A stretch of 64,000 nucleotides of DNA from Halobacillus_B sp963739045 (GCA_963739045.1 CAVTYY010000001.1:62001-126000); one strand, 5' to 3'; positions 41,735 through 51,410 are shown, counted from the stretch's first letter. The notes: generated by a model from the letters alone, not told the origin. Translations and numbers: made by a program.

Positions 41735-42883
41735 TTACTGCCCCAAGGATTCTTCTATCGCTTCTCTGAATTGCTCGATAATATCATCTGCATCCTCAAT
41801 GCCAATTGACAACCGGACTACATATTCATTAATTCCTACTTTTGTACGCTGCTCATCTGTTAAAGAGCGATGGGATGTAGTAAGCGGATAAGAAACCGTC
41901 GTTTCCACGCCAGCTAGAGTTGGAGCAATTTTCACCCACCCTAGAGACTGGAAAAAACGCTCAATATCTACACTCTTTTCTAATTCAATGGTTACAATTG
42001 CTCCATGGCCATTTTCAGAAACAAACTCAGGATAGTAAACGTGTTTAACATGCGGATTACTCCCGAAGGATTGGGCTAACAATTCTGCATTCCGAGATTG
42101 CTGCTTCATGCGAAGCGCCAAAGTTTTGGCTCCTCGCTGGGCAAGCCACGCTTCAAATGGACTTAGATTTGCTCCAAAGGCAGAAACTTTTTTCACTGCT
42201 TTCTTGATAATCTCCTCTTTGCCAGCTAGAACTCCCGCTGTTACATCACTATGGCCGCCTATATATTTCGTCGCACTATGTACCACTAAATCCACCCCGG
42301 CCTCACAAGGGTTTAGAAGATAAGGAGTAGCAAAGGTATTATCCACCATCGTCGAAAGCTGATATTTGCCTGCTAACTTTACCAGCCCCTGCAGATCTTC
42401 TACTCGCAGGAAAGGATTAGTTATAGACTCTGTGTATAAAAGCTTCGTATGGGGTTTAATAGAATCTTCCACTTCTTGAAGATTAGAGAACGATACCATA
42501 CTCACTTCAATCCCGAATGTCTCTAATTCCTTGGAAATTAAGTGATGAGTCCCTCCGTATAAATCTTCTGCCGCGACTATATGATCCCCGGACCCGGCAA
42601 TAGCAAGAATCCCTGCTAATATAGCAGACATTCCTGATGAGGTAGCGGCGCCTGCTTCTGCTCCTTCCAGGCGAGCGATCGAATTCCCAAGCTCATCGGT
42701 ATTTGGATTTCTCTCCCGAGAGTAGAGATACGGGCTGTTCCCTTCGTAATAACTTTCCAAGTGAGATAAATCCTTAAATGTAAAGGCTGATGTCTGATAA
42801 ATCGGCGTACTCTTACTGTTAGAAATAGTTTCCTGATCTACTTTGTTATGAACTACTTTTGTCTCAAATGATGAATGGCCCAT
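41735..42883 (-). CDS. Cys/Met-metabolism PLP enzyme (cystathionine synthase/lyase family)
   Basis: 382 residues with the family signature around PLP lysine K206 (SATKYIGGHSDV), YSRERNPNTDELGNSIARLEGAE and the substrate-binding LAGVETTVSYPLTTSH. Members are cystathionine gamma-synthase (MetI), beta/gamma-lyases or methionine gamma-lyase. The residues I can read do not decide between them. It is a single gene, not clustered with other methionine or cysteine genes here. Confidence 0.85.
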   Translation of the reverse strand: MGHSSFETKVVHNKVDQETISNSKSTPIYQTSAFTFKDLSHLESYYEGNSPYLYSRERNPNTDELGNSIARLEGAEAGAATSSGMSAILAGILAIAGSGDHIVAAEDLYGGTHHLISKELETFGIEVSMVSFSNLQEVEDSIKPHTKLLYTESITNPFLRVEDLQGLVKLAGKYQLSTMVDNTFATPYLLNPCEAGVDLVVHSATKYIGGHSDVTAGVLAGKEEIIKKAVKKVSAFGANLSPFEAWLAQRGAKTLALRMKQQSRNAELLAQSFGSNPHVKHVYYPEFVSENGHGAIVTIELEKSVDIERFFQSLGWVKIAPTLAGVETTVSYPLTTSHRSLTDEQRTKVGINEYVVRLSIGIEDADDIIEQFREAIEESLGQ

Positions 42884-42959
42884 GATTAATCCCCTTCCAA
42901 ACTTAAATTCAATTAAAGAAAATTATAGAGGTTTGTCCGAATTTGTCAAAAAATTCAGT

Positions 42960-43562
42960 TTAGATGAAAGGGGTTAACTTTTGAACCGACTGAATTACAC
43001 GCTGATAATAGTAAAAGTCATGAGGAACTAAATCCTTCTTTACGATTAGTTTTTCCTCACCTGTCAGAATAGAGGCGGCCGGCATATGGGAATGTTTTTT
43101 AGATAGAACGCTGAGAAAATCGTCCAGACTTACCTTGACTACATCCTCTACCTCATCCCCAATGCTGAAAGGAGTGTCCAATGAATATTCATAAAGATAG
43201 ATGTGACAGATTTCCCGGTCTTTTATCCCTTGCAGATTAAGTTCTTCTTTATAGAACCCTGTATATTCCAGATCCTGTTCGCTGACTTCAATTCCCAGCT
43301 CTTCCCGAATTTCTCTTAAGCCGGCAGCTTCTTTTCTTTCCCCTGCTTCAATATGGCCCGCAGCAGTAATATCATATAGATTAGGAAATGCGCTTTTATC
43401 CTTAGCTCTTTTTTGAAAGTAAATGTACGTATGGTCATTTTGTTTTTCAAAAAACCAGCATTGAAAGGTTTCATGCCATTCCCCATCAAAATGGACCTGC
43501 TGACGTTCTTTTTCACCAATAGGAGTCAGGAAATCATCAAAGATTGTTAATATTTCTTTCAT
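42960..43562 (-). CDS. Nudix hydrolase
   Basis: About 200 residues with a complete Nudix box GHIEAGERKEAAGLREIREELGI (matches Gx5Ex7REUxEExGU). The N-terminal WHETFQCWFFEKQND..YFQKRAKDK pattern resembles the IPP-isomerase-like Nudix group often annotated as generic Nudix proteins. Substrate unknown. GGAAAGGAG lies 7 nt before the ATG at 43562. An upstream in-frame ATG at 43580 starts inside the ribosome site. Confidence 0.85.
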   Translation of the reverse strand: MKEILTIFDDFLTPIGEKERQQVHFDGEWHETFQCWFFEKQNDHTYIYFQKRAKDKSAFPNLYDITAAGHIEAGERKEAAGLREIREELGIEVSEQDLEYTGFYKEELNLQGIKDREICHIYLYEYSLDTPFSIGDEVEDVVKVSLDDFLSVLSKKHSHMPAASILTGEEKLIVKKDLVPHDFYYYQRVIQSVQKLTPFI

Positions 43563-43772
43563 AAACACACTCCTTTCCAAATTTATAGATAGTTTGACAC
43601 GATTCTGCTTATTCTTAAGCCCATTGTATCATAGTAATGACAGGTGTCCCTTAACTCTAGTAAAACTTCCTCATCTTGTTGAATAATGCCTTAAAGTCCT
43701 GACTATCAGTGATGTTTATTCAATTAAAATCCATGGAATAATATACTTATACAAAGATAGAGGAGGATTTTC

Positions 43773-43958
43773 ATGAATAAACGGCCCTACAGAAGAGGTA
43801 GCATTCAGCATTCGAATGAACCAGCAGAAGTATTCAGCCACTCATTATCCGTTAGCAAAGCGTTTCTTCCTCACCATAAAAAGAAGAACGAGGCAGAAGA
43901 ATCTCATTCTGAATCAGATGCTATGCTTAACTTCTATAAGGATAAAGATAATAAATAA
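43773..43958 (+). CDS. Small hydrophilic protein, 61 residues
   Basis: AGAGGAGG sits 7 nt before the ATG. The product is basic in its first half and acidic/Ser-rich in its second (KKKNEAEESHSESDAM), without membrane segment. It resembles small unknown Bacillus proteins. It has its own terminator. Confidence 0.65.
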   Translation: MNKRPYRRGSIQHSNEPAEVFSHSLSVSKAFLPHHKKKNEAEESHSESDAMLNFYKDKDNK

Positions 43959-43997
43959 AGCAGCCGCTCCTTATTGGAGACACGGCTGCTTTTTTTC
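43957..43997 (+). terminator. Terminator
   Basis: AAAGCAGCCG/CGGCTGCTTTTTTT stem and T-run directly after the 61-residue gene. Confidence 0.85.
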
Positions 43998-44075
43998 GTT
44001 GCTCAATATTTTTTTAATATTCTGTTATAATGGAAATAATTTTCAAAATATTGACGAAAGGATTTTTGCTTACCT

Positions 44076-45512
44076 ATGCCCTCCGCTCCCACAAAGAAAA
44101 AACGAATCCAATGGATCATTATTCTCATTGTAGTCCTTAGTTTCATAGTCGGGATACAAATATATACAGGCGATCGAGATCAGCCTCTTTCTTATCAAAA
44201 AGAAAAACTCTCTAAAACTAAAACTCCAAAAGAAATGGAAGCGGCTGAAGACTCCCTTCATTTTTCTGATGAAATGAAAGCAGACAATTATGAAGAAGTT
44301 TTTAATTTTTACGAGAAACAAGCACCAGGTCTCAAACGCGCCGAGCACAATGACCTAACCACGTTCCCCAAACAATCAGTGCCGGTTCCTGACCATGAAG
44401 GCAACCTCTACATCAATGAAATATGGGACAGTGGAAGAAAGATTTATTTCTTATACAGCATCGACTTGAGTGTATTAGAAGATAAACCCTTCCAAAAATT
44501 TCCGAGCGTTGAAAATGTACATCTTGAGCCTTTAACGGCAAGCAGCGAATTCGATAAAGAATTCTCCTCCACCTATATGATGTCTCTAAGAAATAGTGGA
44601 ATGGTATTCAACCACAAATTATATAGCATAGCCGTATTGGGACATTCAAATAATGAAAATAAAGAGATGCCTCCCCAGCCCGTGGATGAAACCGTACTAG
44701 CATCATTCAATATAGAGTTGCCCAAAGGTTTCTACACAACAGATCCAGTAGCTATTAACCTGCACTATAATCCTGATGAAATGCATGTAGAAACTCTTTC
44801 ATTAAAGGGAAAGTATCAGAAAAATGGGGTAACTATAAAACCTATAGAACTGAATGTCGGGATGGCAAGTATGTCTTTAAAGCTTAGGATCGATTCGCAG
44901 GAAGAGCTTACTCCTAACATCTTCGGGAGTCTCGTTACGAAAGAAGGAAAAGAGAGAAGATTTCACAATTTGGAAAAAGTGAAAGGACAGAATCATATCT
45001 ATCAAGTTCAAATGCAGCCGATTTCGCAGGAATTAACTGGGGGAGCCATTCAAATTGACGGCATCACGTACAGAAAAGAAAAAGGTTTCTCATTTGACGT
45101 TGATCTATCTGATTATCAAGACCAGAACTTAACGGATGACGGTTCTGTTTCTAAAAAAATGCATAAGAAACTAAAGCAATTGGATCATACAGAAATCTTT
45201 CTTGATAGAAAAAGTTATACTCGAGAAGGCATGGATCTAAATTTGAAATTTAAGCCGATGAAGGAAGAACAAACAGTCTCCCTTGCTGCAAGCACAATGG
45301 CTGACTTTAATGAGGAAGAACAACGGAAAAGAAAGATCCGCGTACTAACAAATTCAGGAGAAGAAAGAAAAGCTGTATACGGGGGCAGCAAAAAACAAAT
45401 GTCTATCTATCTAAATGATCGAATAATAAAAGATGCCTCGAAAATTACAATTACCTTTGATGAAACAACTTATTATCAAAAAATTAATCATTCATTTCAA
45501 ATAAAGGATTAA
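44076..45512 (+). CDS. Membrane-anchored extracytoplasmic protein of unknown family
   Basis: 478 residues: basic N-terminus (TKKKR), one membrane helix (about 12-30), then a ~445-residue external region rich in beta-strand patterns and Lys/Glu. The middle has FYTTDPVAINLHYNPDEMHVETLSLKG. No catalytic motif was recognised. The topology is that of anti-sigma-like or lipoteichoic-associated surface proteins, but no sigma gene is adjacent. AAAGGA lies upstream of the ATG. Confidence 0.7.
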   Translation: MPSAPTKKKRIQWIIILIVVLSFIVGIQIYTGDRDQPLSYQKEKLSKTKTPKEMEAAEDSLHFSDEMKADNYEEVFNFYEKQAPGLKRAEHNDLTTFPKQSVPVPDHEGNLYINEIWDSGRKIYFLYSIDLSVLEDKPFQKFPSVENVHLEPLTASSEFDKEFSSTYMMSLRNSGMVFNHKLYSIAVLGHSNNENKEMPPQPVDETVLASFNIELPKGFYTTDPVAINLHYNPDEMHVETLSLKGKYQKNGVTIKPIELNVGMASMSLKLRIDSQEELTPNIFGSLVTKEGKERRFHNLEKVKGQNHIYQVQMQPISQELTGGAIQIDGITYRKEKGFSFDVDLSDYQDQNLTDDGSVSKKMHKKLKQLDHTEIFLDRKSYTREGMDLNLKFKPMKEEQTVSLAASTMADFNEEEQRKRKIRVLTNSGEERKAVYGGSKKQMSIYLNDRIIKDASKITITFDETTYYQKINHSFQIKD

Positions 45513-45515
45513 TTA

Positions 45516-45552
45516 GAAAGCTCCAGCATCAGGAACAATCGCTGGAGCTTTC
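45516..45552. terminator. Bidirectional terminator
   Basis: GAAAGCTCCAGC/GCTGGAGCTTTC between convergent genes. Confidence 0.88.
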
Positions 45553-46324
45553 ATTTAGGAGACACTTTGCGTTGAATAAAGTGATGAACAGCCGGGTTGA
45601 AAATGTGCGGATGGGTCGCTGGTATTTGATGAAAAGCTTGATCAACCAAAGTAAGTGAAGCGTCCTCACATTGATGATAAAAATGGGAATGGTGATTTAT
45701 CCAAACTTCCTTTTCCCCATATAAGAGTAACAACGGCATTTTCAGTTCATTGAGACGTGGAGTACAGTCGTATGCCTGAGCGTGTTTATAATAAGAAAGC
45801 CAAACGGACGGATCAGACTTTTCCATGTGTTCCCTGAGTTCATATTTAAAATCTTTCCCCCGGAAATGGGATTTGCTAAGTAACCAGGCAAGTGTGGCTG
45901 CATCTTTTTGGACCCAGCGAATTCCTCCGAAGAATTCAAACTGCAGACCAAATGTAGCAACCTTAGGAAACCCTCCTGATAAGATAAGAGCTTTTAATCT
46001 CGATGGATAAGATAAAGCAAATTCCTGAGAAACCATTCCACCGCAGGAATAGCCCACAAGCACCACTTTCTCGAGCTGTAAATGATCAAGTAACTGCTTG
46101 ATTTCTTTTGCAAAAAAGCTTAAGTCTGGACACGCATTTACAACATCCGAATCTCCGTGCCCGCTCAAATCAGGGAGAATCAGCCGATAATGCTTGGCAA
46201 GAGGGTGCTGCTCAATAAACACTTTTCTGCCCATCCCTGGTGGATGAATAAATACTAGCGGATCGCCTTCACCGATATCCTCATAAAACAATCTGCGGCC
46301 AAGTTCATCTTTGTAATAAGGCAT
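45551..46324 (-). CDS. Alpha/beta hydrolase
   Basis: 257 residues. FIHPPGMGRKVF (oxyanion hole), nucleophile S93 in GYSCGG, acid and histidine near YGEKEVW and FHQIPATHPHIF. It is a typical cytosolic hydrolase of MhpC type. A GTG four codons upstream is a possible alternative start. The substrate is unknown. Confidence 0.82.
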   Translation of the reverse strand: MPYYKDELGRRLFYEDIGEGDPLVFIHPPGMGRKVFIEQHPLAKHYRLILPDLSGHGDSDVVNACPDLSFFAKEIKQLLDHLQLEKVVLVGYSCGGMVSQEFALSYPSRLKALILSGGFPKVATFGLQFEFFGGIRWVQKDAATLAWLLSKSHFRGKDFKYELREHMEKSDPSVWLSYYKHAQAYDCTPRLNELKMPLLLLYGEKEVWINHHSHFYHQCEDASLTLVDQAFHQIPATHPHIFNPAVHHFIQRKVSPK

Positions 46325-46431
46325 CGAATTCCCCACTTTTTTTCTTTATCTTTTCCTAGTCTTATGTAATGTATGCATTCTGCTTTCCCGCCACTTTCTC
46401 CACATCCCGCTGTCTTCCTAAGGAACGAACG

Positions 46432-46461
46432 TTGACACTTCGTTTAAAGCGCACGTAAACT
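46432..46461 (+). promoter_or_regulatory. Sigma-A-like promoter of the SCO1 gene
   Basis: TTGACA at 46432-46437, 18 bp, TAAACT. It is followed by a ~45-nt leader and GGGAGGAG. Confidence 0.55.
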
Positions 46462-46503
46462 AGAAAGGAAAGACAAAATACATAAGATCGGGAGGAGTAT
46501 CCA

Positions 46504-47091
46504 ATGCCAAATAAACGCTTACTTATTTTGGTTTTGATGCTTGCCGCCGCCCTTCTCATGACCGCTTGCGGCAGTAAAGAACTTGAGAATACGTTGGATT
46601 GGAAAGTTGGCAGTTTTCAAGGAACAACTCAGGCTAAAGAGGATTTTTCAACCGAGGATATGAAGGGAAAGGTGTGGATTGCCGATTTAATTTTCACCTC
46701 TTGCGAAACCATCTGCCCACCTATGACTCGGAACCTGTCACAGCTTCAAGGCAAGCTTAAAGATGAAGGGATAGATGTCGAAATCGTATCCTTTAGTGTC
46801 GATCCCGGCGTCGACACACCGCAGAAATTAAAGGAATTCGGCAAAGCACATGGAGCGAACTTTGATAACTGGACGTACGTCACGGGTTACTCCCAGCAGG
46901 ATATTCAGGCATTTGCGAAGGATACTTTTCACACTCTTGCGGAAAAAATTGAAGGAACCAACCAAGTATCCCACGGAGCTTCCTTTTATTTAATCAACAA
47001 GGATGGGGTTGTGAAAAAGAAGTATTCAGGAACCCAGGATGTGCCTTATGATCAAATGGTCGAAGATGCGGGGATTTTGACAGACCAGTAA
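46504..47091 (+). CDS. SCO1/SenC-family copper chaperone lipoprotein (YpmQ-like)
   Basis: 195 residues. The lipobox is LMTAC with C22 as the lipidated residue. The thioredoxin-fold domain has the copper-binding CxxxC (C67, C71 in SCETICPP) and the distant H157 (QVSHGASFYL). It delivers copper to, or maintains thiols of, the CuA site of cytochrome c oxidase at the outer face of the membrane. No oxidase genes are nearby. GGGAGGAG precedes the ATG. Confidence 0.93.
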   Translation: MPNKRLLILVLMLAAALLMTACGSKELENTLDWKVGSFQGTTQAKEDFSTEDMKGKVWIADLIFTSCETICPPMTRNLSQLQGKLKDEGIDVEIVSFSVDPGVDTPQKLKEFGKAHGANFDNWTYVTGYSQQDIQAFAKDTFHTLAEKIEGTNQVSHGASFYLINKDGVVKKKYSGTQDVPYDQMVEDAGILTDQ

Positions 47092-47121
47092 AAAGGCGGA
47101 AGCCAAAATAATTTAACATCA

Positions 47122-47160
47122 GAAAATCCGAACCACAGAATTATAGTGGTTCGGATTTTC
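47122..47160 (+). terminator. Terminator of the SCO1 gene
   Basis: GAAAATCCGAACCAC/GTGGTTCGGATTTTC, perfect 15-bp stem. It is related to the CCCGAACC group. Confidence 0.9.
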
Positions 47161-47269
47161 TGTAATTGCAGAGAAATAGCCACTCCGTGAACATTACTCC
47201 ACGTCAATTCTATTTCGATTCTCCGCTTGAAATACTACGCGAAATCAACCTAGTACAGCTTCTGTTTAT

Positions 47270-47779
47270 TCATACCTCCATATTTTGCTTGAGTTCATTC
47301 CGTGCTCGTTTCATTCTGGTCTTTAGAGTATTTTCATTAATGGCAAGTCCACGAGAGATCTCTTTAATGGAGAGATCGGCAAAGTAATATAAATGGATCG
47401 CTTCATAATGAGCCGGCTTCAGTTTGCCCATCTCTTGTTTAATGCCTTGATTTTCTTCCTGATTCAACATAAGCTCTAATGGATGATTTTCCTCTATTTG
47501 GTACGGATGAATCCAATGATCCTCCCATGGCACCACATTCCTTCTCGTGTAACTGCGCAAATGATCTTTACATTGATTGGTGATAATTTTCAACAGCCAA
47601 GTCCGGAAGCAGCAATCTTTTTTAAAATAAGAATATTTCTCAAACGCTTTTAATAATGCCTCCTGAACCATATCCTCTGCTGCCATTTCATCTTTCACAT
47701 ACATAACAGCCGTTCTCACTAACAGAGGATAATATTCTTCAACTGCCTGATTTATAGTTTCCTCGCGCTCATGTTTCAC
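47270..47779 (-). CDS. ECF-type sigma factor without adjacent anti-sigma
   Basis: About 169 residues with region 2 (VRTAVMYVKDEMAAEDMVQEALLKAFEKYSYFKKDCCFRTWLLKIITNQCKDHLRS) and region 4 (LKPAHYEAIHLYYFADLSIKEISRGLAINENTLKTRMKRARNELK). I prefer the GTG at 47779, with GGAG 8 nt upstream; the frame opens at a GTG three codons earlier. No anti-sigma gene follows. A regulator with TPR domain lies divergent across a spacer with two 12-bp direct repeats. Confidence 0.85.
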   Translation of the reverse strand: MKHEREETINQAVEEYYPLLVRTAVMYVKDEMAAEDMVQEALLKAFEKYSYFKKDCCFRTWLLKIITNQCKDHLRSYTRRNVVPWEDHWIHPYQIEENHPLELMLNQEENQGIKQEMGKLKPAHYEAIHLYYFADLSIKEISRGLAINENTLKTRMKRARNELKQNMEV

Positions 47780-47823
47780 TATGCCCACTCCATAACTTTG
47801 TCCGCACTCAAGTTACTTTTTAT

Positions 47824-47870
47824 ATAATCGTACTATAAGATGAAACTTTTCAAATCTCATAATCGTACTA
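47824..47870. promoter_or_regulatory. 12-bp direct repeats in the sigma/regulator spacer
   Basis: ATAATCGTACTA occurs at 47824-47835 and 47859-47870, 35 bp apart. In the minus direction TTGAAA-18-GATTAT overlaps them, giving a promoter for the sigma gene. The repeats may be an operator for the adjacent regulator. Confidence 0.55.
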
Positions 47871-48022
47871 ATATATATAACTTTTTAAGCAAGTATAGAT
47901 TACTGAGGACAAATTTAACTATCCTGCGCTGTTTTTTTACTGTTTCTTATTAAAAACCAAGCCATATTGCCTACTAAACTAAATCGATACATAAGTATGA
48001 GAAACTTAAAGGAATGGATAAC

Positions 48023-49282
48023 ATGAATATTGGGAAAAGAATTTATGTATATCGTAAGATCCAACAGCTGACTCTCGTACAGCTGGCCGAGGGGTCTATG
48101 TCTGTAGCCCATTTGAGCAAGATTGAGAATGGTCATCGGGAGCCGAGTTCCAATGTCACCCAAATTATCGGAGCCAAACTCAAGCTTCCTCCCCAATTCT
48201 TCTATCGTTATGGATCAGAAGACCGTGAAATCAATTATCTACTTACTCAAATTCACCACTTTATTATAGAAGATTTAGAAAAAGCTGCCCCTCTTCTTCA
48301 GATGATTGATGATAATTACTACGATAGCTTAAGCTGCGTGAAGCAGGAGGTTTACTTTTTATTATTAAAAGGTGCCTATTTATATAAAAATGGCCAGCTG
48401 AATCAGGCTGACCAGCTTTATGAGGATTTCTTATCGCATTATTTAACAGGGGAAGATCCAGCCGCTTTCCCCATGCTCATCAAAGAAGCCTATTACTATT
48501 TCTTTGGGCTGCACTATTATCGAAGCGAGGATTATGATCATAGTCTGCAGAATTACCACAGCTACCTTAAGGTCGCTGTGTCCTTACCCGTTAAAGCAGC
48601 GATTCATTTCAATATTGCTTTGCTGCTAAAGGCGAAGGACCACTATGAACGCGCCGTAGATTATTGCAGCCAGGCTTTATACTACTACGAGGTGCTTCAG
48701 CAGCCCAAAGACCAAAGTATGACCTACAATTTAATGGGTACGATCTATAAACGACTCGAGGATTATGAGCAAGCGATGAACTATCTGGATCAGGCAGAGG
48801 AACTTGCATTGGAAGCTGAGGATTTATCGCTAACGGCACAAATTTACCATAATAAAGCCATCCTATTGAGGAAACAAAACCATGAAACCCAGGCGTTAAC
48901 CTATTTAGAGAAAACCCTGTCTTTGAAATTACAATTAAACAAGAACCCAAGTATTACTTATCATGCTCTATGCAAAAATTACCTTGCACTTGATAAGCCC
49001 GAGGAAGCTCTGCAGGCTTTTCAGCAAGCGAAACTCCATGTCACACATGAATTAGACTACTACAAACTGCTTGATGCCTTTCTCGATTATTATAAACTTA
49101 CCGGCCAGCATGACCTATATGTCGAAAGTCTGGAAGAATGCATCGATTTCTTCGAACAAAGAGATCAAATGGAATTTATGAAACCATTGTACAAGAAGCT
49201 TGCACAGCATTACTATGAAAAAGGTAAATACAAACGTTCTTCTGAATTTTACCAGGCGCTGACCGCATTATTAGAGACTTAA
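48023..49282 (+). CDS. HTH-TPR regulator, RRNPP type
   Basis: 419 residues. An N-terminal XRE-type HTH (about 2-60; SMSVAHLSKIENGHREPSS) is followed by ~340 residues of tetratricopeptide-like helix pairs (NYLDQAEELALEAEDLSLTAQIYHNKAILLRKQ and similar). This is the layout of NprR/PlcR-like regulators that bind short secreted peptides. No pheromone precursor gene was found beside it. AAAGGA is 9 nt before the ATG at 48023, whereas the ATG at 48014 touches it. Targets unknown, perhaps the divergent sigma gene. Confidence 0.82.
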   Translation: MNIGKRIYVYRKIQQLTLVQLAEGSMSVAHLSKIENGHREPSSNVTQIIGAKLKLPPQFFYRYGSEDREINYLLTQIHHFIIEDLEKAAPLLQMIDDNYYDSLSCVKQEVYFLLLKGAYLYKNGQLNQADQLYEDFLSHYLTGEDPAAFPMLIKEAYYYFFGLHYYRSEDYDHSLQNYHSYLKVAVSLPVKAAIHFNIALLLKAKDHYERAVDYCSQALYYYEVLQQPKDQSMTYNLMGTIYKRLEDYEQAMNYLDQAEELALEAEDLSLTAQIYHNKAILLRKQNHETQALTYLEKTLSLKLQLNKNPSITYHALCKNYLALDKPEEALQAFQQAKLHVTHELDYYKLLDAFLDYYKLTGQHDLYVESLEECIDFFEQRDQMEFMKPLYKKLAQHYYEKGKYKRSSEFYQALTALLET

Positions 49283-49287
49283 CTTGC

Positions 49288-49851
49288 TTAATCAAACGTT
49301 TGTTTAATTTCCTCCAGCATCCATGCAGCCAGCAGTTTATAGCCTTTTTCACCAAAATGCAGACCATCATTTTTTATCCCTTTCAAGATGGCGGTGTAGT
49401 CAAGCTCCATCAGCCGGTCATAAAATGGCAGCAGCTTTGTCTGATGCAGCTGCGCTACCTTCTTAACAGCAGTCCCATAAAGTTCGAGTGTTTGATTCGA
49501 CCTTGCTTTCTGCAGGTTTTCATCCACAGGAGGCGGAGTAACTAAAATAACTTTATCCGGTCCGAATTGATCCGTTATCCATTCCAGGTTCCTATGGTAT
49601 TCCTCTATAGGAACCTGTTTATGAATAGCAGCATCGTTCGAACCAAATAGTACAAATACAAGATCCGGCTGGTGATTCAGCACATCCTTTTGCAGCCTTT
49701 GAATAGCTTGTCTGGTATTATCTCCAGAGACTCCCGCGTTGATCAGACAATCTTCGGGACGCTTCTGCTGAATTAATTTTGTCAGCAGTGAAGTCTCATG
49801 CCCCTCTTTCCTAGCCGTTAAGCTATCTCCAAAACAGATGATCTTCTTCAT
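49288..49851 (-). CDS. SGNH/GDSL hydrolase
   Basis: 187 residues from the ATG at 49851, which has AAAGGAGG upstream; the longer frame overlaps the neighbouring gene. Block I is CFGDSLT (nucleophile S10), Gly block AGVSGDN, block III GSNDA, block V DGLHF with catalytic D and H. It is an esterase or lipase-like enzyme, cytosolic since no signal peptide is present. Substrate unknown. Confidence 0.87.
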   Translation of the reverse strand: MKKIICFGDSLTARKEGHETSLLTKLIQQKRPEDCLINAGVSGDNTRQAIQRLQKDVLNHQPDLVFVLFGSNDAAIHKQVPIEEYHRNLEWITDQFGPDKVILVTPPPVDENLQKARSNQTLELYGTAVKKVAQLHQTKLLPFYDRLMELDYTAILKGIKNDGLHFGEKGYKLLAAWMLEEIKQTFD

Positions 49852-49887
49852 AATCCCCCTCCTTTTACTTGTCATTTCAAAAAAATA

Positions 49888-49908
49888 CCGTCCCCATAAA
49901 GAGGACGG
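49888..49908 (-). terminator. Terminator of the DUF1002 gene
   Basis: CCGTCC/GGACGG stem with six T on the minus strand. Confidence 0.75.
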
Positions 49909-49918
49909 CAGCAACCCA

Positions 49919-50818
49919 TTAGCTGAATAGCGAACTAACAAAATTGCTTAACGCATGAAAAAAGCTTTTAATAGCAGCCGTAAGCTTGTTCCAAAACCCA
50001 TCGTCATTGATTAAATTTTGGATATTGCCGGTAAGATCATCCAGCTGATTTCTGACTTTATCAAAATCGATATTCAAATTTCTCATCTGATCAAATAAGT
50101 CGATCAGCCGCTGCCGGTCTTCGGGGCTGAGTTCAATATTCAGCTTCGAAAGCTGATCTTTAACAATCTTCTCTACGTCCTCTTTCGTGGCAGGATTTTG
50201 TTCGGCAATTGCTTTTTTAATTTCTGTTAGCAACTGACTAATCTTTTCATCACTCATACCTTCTTTATCAGCAATCGAGGTGGCCACATCCAGTTCATCA
50301 CTAGCGACCTTCATCCGGTCTTTATCCAGCTTCACCCCTTTTGCATCATAAGCTTTATAAATACCAGTCAGTGCCGAATGACCACTGACTTTCACAGACG
50401 AAGCGACCATTACATCAGCGTTTTCCACACCAGCTGTGAGTAAAGCATTCTTGTACATTTCTGTGGTAACCTGCGTAATGTTATCAGGCGTTACTATTTC
50501 AATATTCAGCCCGTTTCCCGCATCTTTATGAAGAATTTTCACAGAAGAATACATATTCGAGTTCGGGTTCCCATCAATATAATTGGCAATGTCCTGTCCG
50601 GTTACTGTGAATTCGTCAACTTGTTCATGTTTATCCACTTCCAGAAGCTTGGCCACCTCCGCTTTTTGCGAAGCTGATAAAGCCTCTCCATATACGACTA
50701 TCGGCAACCCAAGCTTTTCGTTAATTCCTTCATCATTTGTAGACGCCTGACTGACTGTCGGCAGAATCACACTTGCTAACACAAAAGCCAATATAAGCAC
50801 CAGAAAGTTCTTCTTCAA
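49919..50818 (-). CDS. Secreted DUF1002 protein
   Basis: 299 residues. A signal peptide is clear (MKKNFLVLILAFVLASVILPTVSQA). The N-terminal ~200 residues match DUF1002 (LGLPIVVYGEALSASQKAEVAKLL, SSVKI and ADVMVASSVKVSGHSALTGIYKAYD). The C-terminal ~95 residues are helical, probably coiled-coil, and end in an amphipathic aromatic stretch (FWNKLTAAIKSFFHALSNFV). Function unknown. Confidence 0.85.
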   Translation of the reverse strand: MKKNFLVLILAFVLASVILPTVSQASTNDEGINEKLGLPIVVYGEALSASQKAEVAKLLEVDKHEQVDEFTVTGQDIANYIDGNPNSNMYSSVKILHKDAGNGLNIEIVTPDNITQVTTEMYKNALLTAGVENADVMVASSVKVSGHSALTGIYKAYDAKGVKLDKDRMKVASDELDVATSIADKEGMSDEKISQLLTEIKKAIAEQNPATKEDVEKIVKDQLSKLNIELSPEDRQRLIDLFDQMRNLNIDFDKVRNQLDDLTGNIQNLINDDGFWNKLTAAIKSFFHALSNFVSSLFS

Positions 50819-50978
50819 TCATCTCGACCCCTTATGATAGATTCCAAATTTGTTTAACCTTATGCTAGACTTAGATATCATTATACCTAAATCAAATAGA
50901 AAGGCACTAATGATTATACGATAAATATTCTCAACAAGTTTCATTATACCGAATTATTTACAAAGGAAGTGGACGATC

Positions 50979-51365
50979 ATGATGATCTTAAGAAAGCTGG
51001 GACTCTACCTCTTTGCCCTGGGCTTCTTTCTAGCTGGTGCTGCTCATTTCATCTATGATAAAGGATTCGCCCAAATGCTGCCTGAATGGACACCGATAAG
51101 GCTGGAAATTATTTATATGACGGGAAATACAGAATGGCTTTTAGCGTTATTGCTTCTCTTCCCACAAACGCGGAGAGCTGCTGGGATTGCTTCTGCCGTC
51201 TTTTTAGTTGCAGTTCTGCCTGCCAACATTTATGCGGCTATACATGAAGTCCCCGCTCCGTGGAGTAACCATACAGACCCTGTTGTATTATGGATCCGTC
51301 CTTTGCTTCAGCCCCTGCTTATTTGGTGGGTACTTGCTGTTTCGAAGGATTCGAACTCTTTTTAG
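50979..51365 (+). CDS. DoxX-like membrane protein
   Basis: 128 residues with four membrane helices. GAAHFIYDKGFAQMLPEW and the final PLLQPLLIWWVL match the DoxX/YphA-like family (often linked to thiol or redox stress). AAAGGAAG precedes tandem ATG codons, either of which may start. It precedes the PfpI gene by 45 bp and may be co-transcribed with it. Confidence 0.75.
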   Translation: MMILRKLGLYLFALGFFLAGAAHFIYDKGFAQMLPEWTPIRLEIIYMTGNTEWLLALLLLFPQTRRAAGIASAVFLVAVLPANIYAAIHEVPAPWSNHTDPVVLWIRPLLQPLLIWWVLAVSKDSNSF

Positions 51366-51410
51366 TCATTTGATACACTAAGGAAAGAAAATAGATTGGA
51401 GGAGGTTTCT

